From positions 1 to 64,000 of the forward strand of contig CAVVVS010000121.1 of NCBI GenBank assembly GCA_963751355.1: a DNA stretch of 64,000 nt, written 5' to 3'. The position numbers and the translations under genes are program-made. How positions within the stretch are numbered: the first letter of the stretch is position 1; every line of letters starts with the position of its first letter. The stretch comes from CAVVVS01 sp963751355 (lineage in GTDB: Bacteria; Bacteroidota; Ignavibacteria; Ignavibacteriales; Ignavibacteriaceae). Shown here in pieces: positions 54,796 to 62,920 of this stretch. A model generated the notes under the pieces. The model was not told where the DNA came from and did not search any database. It saw only the letters and a program-made list of their open reading frames with translations.

Positions 54796-55986
54796 TTAAA
54801 GGTGAAAATCTAAACTTCTTTTTAATTTTGGATCACCGACCGGAATTAAATTATGTTTTTTTACCATAAACTTAAATGCTACTATTACTAAACCAACTAC
54901 GAGCAACGGAAAAGTGAAATCAATCCAGCTGAACGAGTAAGTATAACCGTTATTAGCCATTCCTGGCATAACCATCCAATATATATCAATAAATTCTGAG
55001 CATATTATCCAAATCGCAATAAATTTCAGCCTTCGGGGATTCGTTTTAGCCTGCTTGGATATTAGCGCAAAAAACGGGATAACAAAATGAGTCAGTACTA
55101 AAATTATAGACAAATATTTCCATCCGCCGCTCCATCTATTCACAAAGAATACAATTTCTTCCGGTAAATTTCCGTACCACTGCAGCATATATTGTGAAAA
55201 AGCTATATATCCCCAGAAAGAGGTGAAAGCGAACATGAGAGTTCCGAGACTATAGAAATGATCATCTCTTAATTTGGAAGACAGGTAACCTTTCTGATGT
55301 AAGATAACTGCCGCTAAAGTGAGTCCCGCTAATGCAACCCAAACAGCATCCGAAAAAAAGTATACTCCGAATATGGTTGAAAACCAATGCGGCGACATGC
55401 TCATTATCCAGTCAAATGAAATTAGCGATACCGTAAAAGCAAAAACCACTATGAAGAAAGCAGAAATCCTAATGTTTATTCTGGTGAAAGATTGATCATC
55501 AACGGTATCTTGCTTTCTTGAGTTTCTGATTAACGCGAAATAGAATATTATCCATATAACAAAAATCCCAATATCACGCAGAATAAAAAATGTAGAATTC
55601 AAATAAGGAGCTTTTGCTTGTAAAACCTTATCATGAGCCACAGCCAAAGGATTCATCCATTTAAATAGATCATGCATACCAAAAAATAGCGGAATGACAA
55701 GAATTACAAGAAATAGTACATTCACAGAAAAGAATTCACTTATTCGTCGAAAAGGGACACTCCATACAGCATTTGCCGCATATTCAACTGCTACCAGGAA
55801 TAACGAACCAATTCCGAATGAAAGGAAAAACAAAAAAGTAGTTAAATATGTAAATGATGCACGAGCCGGATCAACAAGATAACTTATAATTCCTGACACC
55901 AACCCGACTGCCAGCAAAACCATTCCAAGTGTTCCTATACTTTTAGGTAATTCTTTTTTAGTATAACCGGTTTCAATTTTGGACAT
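54796..55986 (-). CDS. actF: Alternative complex III subunit ActF (NrfD-like quinol-site subunit)
   Basis: I take the ATG at 55986 (MSKIETGYTKKEL, with AAGGAG upstream) instead of an upstream start at 56064 that would overlap actDE by 92 bases; length is then 396 residues. It has about ten membrane helices, as in the second NrfD-like subunit of alternative complex III, which is related to ActC and helps form the membrane module next to the quinol site. It overlaps actDE by 14 bases. Typical wording includes FFGMHDLFKWMNP and SPHWFSTIFGVYFF. Confidence 0.9.
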   Translation of the reverse strand: MSKIETGYTKKELPKSIGTLGMVLLAVGLVSGIISYLVDPARASFTYLTTFLFFLSFGIGSLFLVAVEYAANAVWSVPFRRISEFFSVNVLFLVILVIPLFFGMHDLFKWMNPLAVAHDKVLQAKAPYLNSTFFILRDIGIFVIWIIFYFALIRNSRKQDTVDDQSFTRINIRISAFFIVVFAFTVSLISFDWIMSMSPHWFSTIFGVYFFSDAVWVALAGLTLAAVILHQKGYLSSKLRDDHFYSLGTLMFAFTSFWGYIAFSQYMLQWYGNLPEEIVFFVNRWSGGWKYLSIILVLTHFVIPFFALISKQAKTNPRRLKFIAIWIICSEFIDIYWMVMPGMANNGYTYSFSWIDFTFPLLVVGLVIVAFKFMVKKHNLIPVGDPKLKRSLDFHL

Positions 55987-57151
55987 TTTTACCAGACTCC
56001 TTATTAAACTCTTTGATCGCTGTAAAATCTGTTGGTTTCGGGTTTTGTGCTCTTTGCAAAACACGAATATAATTAATTATTGCCCACCTTTGTTCTCTTG
56101 TAATTTGATATGCATATGAAGGCATCGCATTTTGTCCGTTGGTAATTATATGATATAATTTACCGTCACTAAATCCAATAACTCTAGCCGTGTGTAAAGA
56201 TGGCCCCGGGGGAAATTGACCTTGCAATCTGCTGTTCCCTTCGGCTAAATTTCCATGACAGGGACTGCAATAAGTTAAAAATTTTCTTTTCCCTAACTTT
56301 AAAACATTTTTTGTGGGAAGTAACGGATTGGAATAAGCAACCGCCGGATCAGGCTTACCTTCATATGGATATGGTACGTAGTTACGAGCTACAGTACCAA
56401 TAACCGGGGTTCTCATTTCGCGCCCGTCGTAGAAAAAATTACTTGGTTCCTGAGAAACTCCTTTATTTTGATTTGACATGAAATCAAAAGGAGGTAAGTA
56501 CATTAATTTATTAAGAGTAATATATGTACTTCCTGAAGTTATAACAGCAATAATTAAAAGGAAGAATAAAAACTTCGGTTGGAAGATGGTAAACTCTTCT
56601 TTTGGCGGATAATAAATTAATTCCGTTTCGATTGCACCCAATTCTTTTAAAAAATCAAGCACTTTGTTTTGATCGAATAAAGGATCAGCGGCTTCCACCA
56701 CAACCCCGTATTTATCCACCGACACGTTCTTCATATATTCCGAATCATGCAATGGATGATTATGATTCGGAAAATTAAAGAGAACTATTATCATTACTAT
56801 AGCAGTTGTTACGGTAGCAAAAAGGACTGTTGTTTCAAATGTAATCGGTATATACGCAGGTAAAGCAAAGAAAGGCTTACCTCCGATAATAAGTGGATAG
56901 TTTACAGAAAGTGCCCACCACATAAATAATAATATAAAGATAGCTCCCGAGAGTCCTGCAATAATTGTTACATATCCTAGCCACGATGATTTAAGTCCCA
57001 TGGCGCTATCCATACCATGTATTGGATAAGGAGTATTTATATCAAACTTTTTATAACCTGCTCTTTTAATTTTCTTTGATGCATTAATAATCTTATCCGG
57101 CGTATCATAAAGCGCAGTAACACCGTATAATTTATTTTCATTATTCGTCAT
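55973..57151 (-). CDS. Fused alternative complex III subunits ActD (DUF3341) and ActE (cytochrome c)
   Basis: I take the ATG at 57151 (MTNNENKLYGVTALYDTPD) with GGAG six bases upstream rather than 57190; the length is then 392 residues. Residues about 1-180 form the ActD-like DUF3341 part with two membrane helices (YVTIIAGLSGAIFILLFMWW and a second near 110-130). A third helix near 200 leads to a cytochrome c domain with CSPCH and the axial methionine in NAMPSYAYQI, as in ActE. In most clusters these are two proteins. The join keeps the normal order (D then E), so it looks like a true gene fusion. It overlaps actC by 11 bases and actF by 14. Confidence 0.9.
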   Translation of the reverse strand: MTNNENKLYGVTALYDTPDKIINASKKIKRAGYKKFDINTPYPIHGMDSAMGLKSSWLGYVTIIAGLSGAIFILLFMWWALSVNYPLIIGGKPFFALPAYIPITFETTVLFATVTTAIVMIIVLFNFPNHNHPLHDSEYMKNVSVDKYGVVVEAADPLFDQNKVLDFLKELGAIETELIYYPPKEEFTIFQPKFLFFLLIIAVITSGSTYITLNKLMYLPPFDFMSNQNKGVSQEPSNFFYDGREMRTPVIGTVARNYVPYPYEGKPDPAVAYSNPLLPTKNVLKLGKRKFLTYCSPCHGNLAEGNSRLQGQFPPGPSLHTARVIGFSDGKLYHIITNGQNAMPSYAYQITREQRWAIINYIRVLQRAQNPKPTDFTAIKEFNKESGKNVQN

Positions 57152-58517
57152 TATCATCTCCGTGGTGTGAAGGTTGTGCTCCTTGAGCAACGCTTTTTAT
57201 TTCAGAAATCGATATAACAGGAGCCGATTTTGCAAATAATAAAATAAGCGTAAAGAATAGTCCAAAACTTCCCAATAATATTCCCAGATCAACTAATGTT
57301 GGTCTGAAATATGCCCAGCTTGTAGGTAAAAAATCTCTTGAAAGCGATGATGCTATAATAATAAAACGCTCCATCCACATACCCACATTTACCAAAATTA
57401 CAATCACTAACATTGCCGGTATCGATCTTCTAATTTTTCGGAACCAGAATAATTGAGGAAATACCACATTACAACTTACCATTATCCAGTAACCCCAGCC
57501 GTACGGTCCGAAAGCTCTTTCAAGTGTTGTAAATAATTCTGCCGGAACACCACTGTACCATGACATAAACCATTCGATCACATAAGCATACCCAACCATT
57601 GAGCCCGTGAGCAGGATAATCTTGTTCATCCTATCGAGATGATCCATCGTAATAATATGTTCCATATCGAATATTTTTCTTACGAAAATTAGAACCGTAA
57701 CCACCATTGCAAAACCGGAAAATATTGCCCCGGCAACAAAATACGGCGGGAATATTGTAGAATGCCATCCGGGCAAAATTGCCACGGCAAAGTCAAAACT
57801 AACAACCGTGTGAACGGAAAGTACTAACGGAGTTGCCAATCCGGCTAATATCATATAGACTTTTTCGTAATGTCTCCAATGCCTGTTGGAATGTCTCCAG
57901 CCAAGACTAAAGAAAGAGTATATGAATTTTTTAGCTTTAGAAGTTGCCCTGTCTCTTAAAGTAGCAAAGTCGGGAATAAGCCCCACATACCAAAATATTA
58001 AAGAGACCGTAAAATATGTAGAAACCGCGAAGACGTCCCAAACCAAAGGGGAAACAAAGTTCGGCCAAATGCTGTGCTGATTTGGATAAGGTATTATGTA
58101 TCCAGCTAGCCATGGTCTTCCCAAGTGAAGCACGGGAAACAAACCTGCGCATATAACAGCGAAAATAGTCATGGCTTCTGCAAACCTTGCAACACCATTT
58201 CTCCATTTTTGCCTTAATAAGAAAAGGATTGCAGATATTAAAGTACCGGCATGCCCTATTCCAATCCAGAACACAAAATTTGTAATTCCAAATGCCCAGG
58301 CAACCGGTTGGTTATTACCCCACATTCCTATACCATAATAGAATGTAAGTCCGACACAAATTGCGCCTATCAATAGCATGCTGCCGGTTATTGAGAGAGC
58401 AATGTAATATTTTTTACTGACCGGTTGATTCTGCGGTGCAGCTATTACATCTTCTAGCTCTTTTAGCGGCGGATTCCCTTCTATGAGTGGTAACTCTATA
58501 GAATAATCGGTAGTCAC
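57141..58517 (-). CDS. actC: Alternative complex III subunit ActC (NrfD-like, quinol-binding)
   Basis: The 458-residue protein has about ten membrane helices of the NrfD/PsrC type and the wording GIGHAGTLISAILFLLRQKWR, YIIPYPNQHSIWPNF and HYEKVYMILAGLATPLVLSVHT familiar from ActC. It carries the proposed quinol site facing the iron-sulfur subunit ActB. The start is GTG at 58517 with GGAGGAAG upstream, and it shares a base with the ActB stop codon (TAGTG), so the two are coupled. Confidence 0.94.
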   Translation of the reverse strand: MTTDYSIELPLIEGNPPLKELEDVIAAPQNQPVSKKYYIALSITGSMLLIGAICVGLTFYYGIGMWGNNQPVAWAFGITNFVFWIGIGHAGTLISAILFLLRQKWRNGVARFAEAMTIFAVICAGLFPVLHLGRPWLAGYIIPYPNQHSIWPNFVSPLVWDVFAVSTYFTVSLIFWYVGLIPDFATLRDRATSKAKKFIYSFFSLGWRHSNRHWRHYEKVYMILAGLATPLVLSVHTVVSFDFAVAILPGWHSTIFPPYFVAGAIFSGFAMVVTVLIFVRKIFDMEHIITMDHLDRMNKIILLTGSMVGYAYVIEWFMSWYSGVPAELFTTLERAFGPYGWGYWIMVSCNVVFPQLFWFRKIRRSIPAMLVIVILVNVGMWMERFIIIASSLSRDFLPTSWAYFRPTLVDLGILLGSFGLFFTLILLFAKSAPVISISEIKSVAQGAQPSHHGDDNDE

Positions 58518-61500
58518 TATACTTCCTCCGTATGAGTATTTCTTAATTTAGCCAGATAAGTAACATTCGGTTTAGTATTCAAGTCTTCCAGCACATAATA
58601 ACCTAATTTGTTATCTCTGTATTTACTTACAAATTCCGAATCTTTATCATTCATATCACCAAACTGAATTGCCTCTGTATTACAAGCTTCCTGGCATGCT
58701 GTTTTTACATCAGACCCTTTCAAAGTTCTATTCTCTCTTATTGCATCCGAACGGGCTTCCATTATTCTTTGTATACAAAAAGTACACTTCTCCATTACAC
58801 CCCTCGAGCGGACGGTAACTTCCGGATTGTTTACCAACGACAACAAATTGCTTTGTTGATAGGCGTCCTTAAAATGATCCCGGAAGTTGAAGAAGTTAAA
58901 CCTTCGAACCTTGTAAGGACAGTTGTTCGAACAGAACCTGGTACCTATACATCTATTATAAATCATTTGGTTCAATCCGTCCGGGCTATGAGTTGTTGCA
59001 GCTACCGGGCAAACATTTTCACAAGGAGCGTCATCACATTGCTGGCACAACATTAATTGGTTAGAACTTACAGGTTCATCTATTGTTCCTGAATAATATC
59101 TATCAACTCTCAGCCATTGCATTTCCCTGCTATTAGCGACCTGATCCTTACCCACAACAGGAATATTATTCTCAACATTACAAGAAATCACACATTCTCC
59201 GCATCCAATACATTTATTCATATCAACAGCCATCGCCCATTTTACACCTGGATATAAATGTTTGTCATAAAGAGATTCTTTTACTTCTTCAAATTGTTCT
59301 TTAATGAAATTTGGATTTTTAACGTACTCTTCAACAGTTCCTTCGCGGATTATACCTCTGGATTTCCCGAGGTCGTGAGTCATGCTGTCACCGAACATAT
59401 GATGTTCAACGCTGGAAATCAGTTTATACGTTCCGTTTCCTTTGGTAACACTTTTTGCTTTGTAGATCCATTTAGAAACTCCATTGTTCTTTGAAGTTAA
59501 TGTGATAGCATTAAAGCCAACATCCTCTCCCACAACACCTACAACGGTTCTTCCAAAACCGAGTTCGATTGTAATCGTTTTATCTGCTGCCCCGGGTTGT
59601 ATGAATGCAGGTATTTCAAGTGTTCTGTCATCAACTTGAATTTTAATTTTATCATTCGAATCAACGCCTAATTCTTTTGCCGTAGTGTGAGATATGGCTG
59701 CATAATTATCCCATGTAATTTTAGAAACAGGATGCGGAAATTCCATCATCCAGCCATTATTTAAAAATTTTCCGTCCCCTGCCTGATAACTGTCTTTCAG
59801 GACGACAAGGTATCCGCTTGTATCACCAGCATCATTCGGTAAGTTTGATAAAGAAGTTTTATCGAATGTTCCCATTTTAGCAGGAGTTTCATTTATAAAA
59901 GCAACTCCGTCGTGCAATCCGGAATTCCAAAATTCATTAAATGAAAGCTTTGAATTGAACTTAGGATAGATATCATTTTGCCAATTCTGCATCAGGTATT
60001 TGTGATAGATTGTAGGTTCATACGAGGAAGATTTTCCGCTCGCCCAAACCAAAAGTGCAGCCTCTTTTTGACGCGAATTAAATAAGGGGTCAATCACCGG
60101 CTGCTGAAAAGAATAAAATCCTGTCCGTGTTTTAGCATCGCCCCAAGATTCTAAATCGTGATGAATCGGGAGCGTATAATGTCCAAGTGCCGATGATTCG
60201 TTTTCACTTTCAACAAGACTTATTACTGCAGGCACCTTTTTTATTGCTTTTTTGTAGCCTAAATCGTCAGGGAGATGGAATGCAGGGTTCGAATTAAAAT
60301 GAATAACTGCACCAACATTCCCGCTTTTCATCGATTGAACTAAATTCGTCCAATCTTTTTCATCGGAATATTTTACTAAATTGACCGTTGATGTATCAGT
60401 TCTGTATAAATTAGCTGCACCGATTATTTCATTCAAATAGTTAACGGCAATATGTACATGTTCAGGCAAGGAATTGCCAGCATGAATGATTCCGGCTCCC
60501 TTATTTTCCAGCAAATCCTTAGACAGCCTTTTCAATTTTTTTGAAGATAGTGAATATTTTTTTGCAAAACTATCTAACGAGTAGATATTGAGGATCTGAT
60601 CATCGATCCCATTAACTGAAAGACCATTACTTTTTAGTTCACTAATCAAACTCATCACAAATTCATATTGTGCATCGGGTCTAAGTCTGAATCTATAATC
60701 GGCGTTCATACCGGTTACGGATAAATTGCCTTCAAAAACATAAAGGCGATTATAATCTTTTGGATTCTTAAAATCTCTTTTCCCTGCAAACATTCTTGCT
60801 GTTTCAACCTTATTACCATCAAGGCCTAAAAAGTCACTTTCCAAACCAACTATTATCTTAGCTTTATCCCATTTTATCAGCGGGAAACTTTCAGCCCCGT
60901 AACATTTCTTCCAGGCAGAATTTCTCACCGAATCGTTGAATAAATTATAAGAATAAATCTTTGTTCCGGGATACTTTTCTTTAAAATCGTCAATAGCTTT
61001 CTTAGCGGTAGGAGAAATAATTCTGTGAGTAACAATAGCAATTTCTTTTCCGCTGCTTTTTGTTAAAGCGGAAATTATTTCCTGATCTACATGCTGCCAG
61101 GTCGACTTTATAAATTTACCGTTTGATGATTTTCTCATCGGTTCTTGAAGTCTTTGAGGATCATAAAGGCTTAAAATATTTGCCTGGCATTTCGCACAAG
61201 TTTTGCCCTTACTGACGGGATGATCGGGATTGCCGTCAATTTTAATTGGTCGTCCTTCTCTGGTTTTTATTAAGATTCCACAAGAGTCATTACATGCCGT
61301 ACTTGTTGACGCATAATAATTTGCTTTACCTACAATCACTTCTTCAGGCATCTTGTTGTAAGGAACAATATCTCCTTTATTCCTATAATCGGAGCAGCCA
61401 ACACCTGCAAGAGCGGCAGAGGCTCCAACTAAAGCTAAAAACTTCCTTCGTGAAAGAGGCGATAATTTTGAGATATTAAAATCGTCCGTCACACCTTCCT

Positions 61501-61627
61501 GAAATTCATGTCTATTGGCTTCTAATAACGAAGTATCATGAAAAAGATCTTTAAAGCTGCGCCAATAATCATTATCTGGCTTTTCAGGTTTTTCATTTTT
61601 ATTAAATTCGTTTTTAGCTTCTGCCAT
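58517..61627 (-). CDS. actB: Alternative complex III subunit ActB (molybdopterin-oxidoreductase-like plus iron-sulfur domain)
   Basis: I take the ATG at 61627 (MAEAKNEF, AGGTGG five bases upstream) rather than a GTG nine bases earlier; length is 1036 residues. A twin-arginine motif SRRKFLALVG (59-68) followed by a cysteine at 78 suggests Tat export and perhaps lipid anchoring. Residues about 85-750 resemble a molybdopterin enzyme, but the first cysteine of the usual CxxCxxxC cluster is missing (STACNDSCG), in line with ActB proteins lacking molybdenum. The C-terminal ferredoxin part has CIGCGECVISC, CQQCDDAPCENVCP, CIGTRFCSNNCP and KCTFC cluster sites. It takes electrons from quinol and passes them to ActA/ActE haems. 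Confidence 0.94.
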   Translation of the reverse strand: MAEAKNEFNKNEKPEKPDNDYWRSFKDLFHDTSLLEANRHEFQEGVTDDFNISKLSPLSRRKFLALVGASAALAGVGCSDYRNKGDIVPYNKMPEEVIVGKANYYASTSTACNDSCGILIKTREGRPIKIDGNPDHPVSKGKTCAKCQANILSLYDPQRLQEPMRKSSNGKFIKSTWQHVDQEIISALTKSSGKEIAIVTHRIISPTAKKAIDDFKEKYPGTKIYSYNLFNDSVRNSAWKKCYGAESFPLIKWDKAKIIVGLESDFLGLDGNKVETARMFAGKRDFKNPKDYNRLYVFEGNLSVTGMNADYRFRLRPDAQYEFVMSLISELKSNGLSVNGIDDQILNIYSLDSFAKKYSLSSKKLKRLSKDLLENKGAGIIHAGNSLPEHVHIAVNYLNEIIGAANLYRTDTSTVNLVKYSDEKDWTNLVQSMKSGNVGAVIHFNSNPAFHLPDDLGYKKAIKKVPAVISLVESENESSALGHYTLPIHHDLESWGDAKTRTGFYSFQQPVIDPLFNSRQKEAALLVWASGKSSSYEPTIYHKYLMQNWQNDIYPKFNSKLSFNEFWNSGLHDGVAFINETPAKMGTFDKTSLSNLPNDAGDTSGYLVVLKDSYQAGDGKFLNNGWMMEFPHPVSKITWDNYAAISHTTAKELGVDSNDKIKIQVDDRTLEIPAFIQPGAADKTITIELGFGRTVVGVVGEDVGFNAITLTSKNNGVSKWIYKAKSVTKGNGTYKLISSVEHHMFGDSMTHDLGKSRGIIREGTVEEYVKNPNFIKEQFEEVKESLYDKHLYPGVKWAMAVDMNKCIGCGECVISCNVENNIPVVGKDQVANSREMQWLRVDRYYSGTIDEPVSSNQLMLCQQCDDAPCENVCPVAATTHSPDGLNQMIYNRCIGTRFCSNNCPYKVRRFNFFNFRDHFKDAYQQSNLLSLVNNPEVTVRSRGVMEKCTFCIQRIMEARSDAIRENRTLKGSDVKTACQEACNTEAIQFGDMNDKDSEFVSKYRDNKLGYYVLEDLNTKPNVTYLAKLRNTHTEEV

Positions 61628-61835
61628 TATTACCACCTATTTTATTTCGACTAACTGCAAGCGGATTTATTTTAACTTTGACTTGATCTGTATTTTTTAA
61701 TGTCTTTCCTTTTGAACTGTTGAAAAGTTTAAAAGGAAAAGATTTTAGAACAAAGTAACCGGCAAATCCGGCTCCTAATGAATAAAAGAATTTTTTTCTC
61801 TCAACCTTTTTCTGCAATAAATTTTGCAATTCCAT
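61614..61835 (-). CDS. Small unknown protein encoded between actA and actB
   Basis: This 73-residue protein is basic (E, K, R, Q) at the N-terminus and has one hydrophobic segment, FFYSLGAGFAGYFVLKSFPF (residues about 16-35). It is preceded by ERKK, which loosely resembles a twin-arginine signal, and followed by a basic tail ending NKIGGNNGRS. Its 3' end overlaps actB by 14 bases, and actA ends 12 bases upstream, so it is translated as part of the cluster. I cannot assign it to any known subunit; a small anchor or assembly protein is possible. Confidence 0.7.
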   Translation of the reverse strand: MELQNLLQKKVERKKFFYSLGAGFAGYFVLKSFPFKLFNSSKGKTLKNTDQVKVKINPLAVSRNKIGGNNGRS

Positions 61836-61847
61836 TATAACTCCTAA

Positions 61848-62420
61848 TTAACGATGGCATGCATAACAGTTTGTTGGACCATTTGCGATATTCTTCAAGT
61901 AGGGTAATTTTTCTTTAGCGTTTCTATGGCAATCGAGACAAGCCGACATGGAAAAAGAATTCATTTGAGTAAGCCTGCTCATTTGGGCAACGTCACCGTG
62001 ACAACTCTCGCACTTGATACCATTATTCACGTGAACACTGTGATTGAAGTAAACAAAGTCCGGAACTTTATGAACTCTTATCCAATGAATTGCCTTCCCT
62101 TTAAAGAAGTAATTTCTAAGTTTTTTAATTTCCGGTTTATCTTTCCTTGCAATTGAATGACAGTTCATACATGTAGAAACTGCCGGAACCATTGCATGCC
62201 TGGATTTTTCAACACCGGTGTGGCAATACTGGCAATCGATTTTCATTAAACCGGCGTGCAGTTTATGTGAAAAATTTATAGGCTGCTTCGGTGCATAACC
62301 GACTCCATAATCTGCCGATCTGGTAGCAAAATAAGTTATTGTAAAGGAAGCAAGGATTACAAAGATTGTTATTGGTAAGCGGACTCTTAGGATATAATCC
62401 AGTAACGATTTTTTCATCAT
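61848..62420 (-). CDS. actA: Alternative complex III subunit ActA (pentahaem cytochrome c)
   Basis: The 190-residue protein has one N-terminal membrane helix (residues about 14-32) and five CxxCH haem sites: CQYCH, CMNCH, CESCH, CLDCH and CYACH, the last just before the stop codon. Many additional histidines can serve as the sixth ligands. Pentahaem ActA with an anchor helix is the classic first subunit of alternative complex III and receives electrons from ActB. It is the first gene of the cluster, so its promoter should lie in 62421-62920. Confidence 0.95.
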   Translation of the reverse strand: MMKKSLLDYILRVRLPITIFVILASFTITYFATRSADYGVGYAPKQPINFSHKLHAGLMKIDCQYCHTGVEKSRHAMVPAVSTCMNCHSIARKDKPEIKKLRNYFFKGKAIHWIRVHKVPDFVYFNHSVHVNNGIKCESCHGDVAQMSRLTQMNSFSMSACLDCHRNAKEKLPYLKNIANGPTNCYACHR

Positions 62421-62920
62421 TAACCTTTACGAGTTACAAGCATTAGTTTGAAGGTATTCTAAAAGCCAAAACAAAGTAAATTGTTTATGGTCTAAACCCT
62501 TAACAAAATAGTTTAATTAATTTTTTAGCTGTTGATTTATTAAATATTGATGCGGCAGTAATAATCAATTTCCGCAATGAGTACCTTTTCCGCGTATCGA
62601 ATCTTAAAAAATTGATTTTCAAACTTATAAAATTAAACAAATAAAACAAATAGTAATTCGCCTAAAATTGTTTGTTTATTATAAAAATCACATGTCTTTG
62701 AAAATATAATTCATAATTATTTTAAGATGGAATAAAATATAACTCCCTTTTCTTAAAAAACATATGTCATGGATCAAAGTTTCTATTTATTTTTTAATGA
62801 TTAATTCAATCTACTCACTGTTGATGGTGCGAATCGATTAATTTATGGTGGAAATATTTATCTATGAAAACTATTGAAGACATAAAGGGCTTAATACAAT
62901 TATTTAATAATGAGAAAGTC
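62421..62920. other. Intergenic region upstream of the respiratory cluster
   Basis: About 500 AT-rich bases separate actA from the GlcF-like gene. It should contain the promoter of the long respiratory operon. A TTTACTTTG stretch on the minus strand near 62470-62485 resembles the -7 element of Bacteroidota-type promoters, but the spacing to a -33 TTG is poor, so I do not call it. No gene is seen. Confidence 0.4.

Noticed and set aside
55987..56064. Longer actF start at 56064
   Set aside because: It would overlap actDE by 92 bases, and the later ATG at 55986 has an AAGGAG ribosome site at proper distance.
57152..57190. Longer actDE start at 57190
   Set aside because: It would extend the overlap with actC to 50 bases; the ATG at 57151 has GGAG six bases upstream and matches the ActD N-terminus.
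62460..62490. Bacteroidota-type -7 promoter element upstream of actA
   Set aside because: TTTACTTTG resembles the element but the distance to a -33 TTG does not fit; not strong enough to call.
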